This document shows positions 51,317 through 51,790 of a DNA stretch of 51,790 nucleotides, in pieces. The notes under the pieces were generated by a model. The model saw only the letters and a program-made list of their open reading frames with translations. It had not been told where the DNA came from and ran no database searches. This stretch comes from DATACZ01 sp036258795 (GTDB lineage Bacteria; Actinomycetota; CADDZG01; JAHWKV01): assembly GCA_036258795.1 (NCBI GenBank), contig DATACZ010000010.1:1-51790 (forward strand), read 5' to 3'. How positions within the stretch are numbered: the stretch's first letter is position 1; every line of letters starts with the position of its first letter. The position numbers were made by a program, and so were the translations under genes.

Positions 51317-51391
51317 GTCCAGGCGCAGATCCGAGCAGGGCCCAGCCGCAACAGCGGCGCACAGTTACCTTTGCCACCATATGATGCCTTA

Positions 51392-51790
51392 ATGCCTCAT
51401 CTGAGGCTGGGAGTTCTTGCTTCCCACGGGGGTTCCAACCTTCAGGCTGTCATCGACGCCTGCAGGATGGGCGCGCTGGATGCGGAAGTCGCGGTAGTGA
51501 TCAGCAACAACAGAGCCTCGATGGCTCTGGCGCGGGCTGATCAGGCTTCGATACCCACCTATCACCTGAGCGGCAAGACCCATCCCGAATTCGAAAGGCT
51601 CGACGAGGAGATCGCTCGTCTCCTGGAGCTTCACCATGTGAATCTTGTTCTGCTAGCCGGATACATGAAAAAGCTCGGTCCGATGACGCTTGCACGCTTC
51701 CCTCGCCGGATCATCAACATCCATCCGGCGCTCCTTCCAAAGTTCGGCGGCCAGGGGATGTACGGGAGGTTTGTTCACGAGGCGGTGCTG
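51392..51790 (+). CDS. purN: Phosphoribosylglycinamide formyltransferase, amino-terminal part
   Basis: PurN uses 10-formyl-THF to formylate GAR in purine synthesis. The 133 codons visible, open to the window edge, include LGVLASHGGSNLQAVIDAC, VVISNNRASMALARA, LVLLAGYMKKLGPMTL and the active-site INIHPALLPKFGGQGMYG, with Asn and His. The start at 51392 is the first ATG giving the family amino terminus. The ATG at 51381 runs into a stop after three codons. Confidence 0.93.
   Translation, partial: MPHLRLGVLASHGGSNLQAVIDACRMGALDAEVAVVISNNRASMALARADQASIPTYHLSGKTHPEFERLDEEIARLLELHHVNLVLLAGYMKKLGPMTLARFPRRIINIHPALLPKFGGQGMYGRFVHEAVL

Overview
This is a GC-rich chromosomal housekeeping segment from a member of the Actinomycetota, probably a deep-branching or uncultured lineage. 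Three things point there: the gene order ftsY-ffh-rpsP-khpA-rimM-trmD-rplS-lepB-rnhB-DUF2469-yraN-yifB(comM)-dprA-whiG-type sigma-rpsB-tsf-pyrH-frr-cdsA-dxr-rseP; the presence of the actinobacterial DUF2469 gene; and frequent GTG and TTG starts. Two enzymes are of archaeal type: phosphoglycerate mutase ApgM and a short prolyl-tRNA synthetase. I see no rRNA, tRNA, CRISPR array, transposase or prophage. No stretch longer than about 165 bases lacks a gene.

Layout. At 1-918 (-) is the amino-terminal part of GTP-dependent PEP carboxykinase, cut by the window edge. Positions 1016-2835 hold thiL and thiD, and 2804-3732 (-) hold two small envelope proteins and rpmB. From 3842 to 11518 (+) run a secreted Ala/Pro-rich protein, recG, rsmD, coaD, a coiled-coil protein, yceD, rpmF, rnc, mutM and an alpha/beta hydrolase. 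Next come a frame-disrupted membrane-protein gene and apgM (11475-13402, -). From 13558 to 23638 (+) lie smc, the SRP genes, the ribosome-maturation cluster, lepB and rnhB. Positions 23689-27335 (-) hold a two-gene unit of a glycosyltransferase fusion and a pseudokinase-like coiled-coil protein, which splits the usual rnhB-DUF2469 neighbourhood. From 27470 to 40590 (+) the conserved order resumes through proS.

Positions 40602-46219 (-) form a complete type II fatty-acid-synthesis operon: ECF sigma, fabD, a biotinyl-like protein, fabH, fabG, acpP, fabF and acpS. A divergent TetR-family gene with a palindromic putative operator faces it. From 46275 to the right edge (+) lie the TetR gene, a GH65 disaccharide phosphorylase with beta-phosphoglucomutase, class I fructose-bisphosphate aldolase and the start of purN.

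The most interesting signals are the following. proS must start at AUU (or lose its conserved amino terminus), and rimM also lacks a canonical start at the family position. The glycosyltransferase/pseudokinase pair interrupts core synteny. The fab operon is headed by its own ECF sigma factor, opposite a TetR regulator. A small biotinyl-like protein without a biotinylation motif sits inside that operon. Two tandem 77-78 bp repeats separate rpsB from tsf. RNase HII has GVG in place of its GRG motif. One membrane-protein gene is split by a single extra base in a homopolymer.
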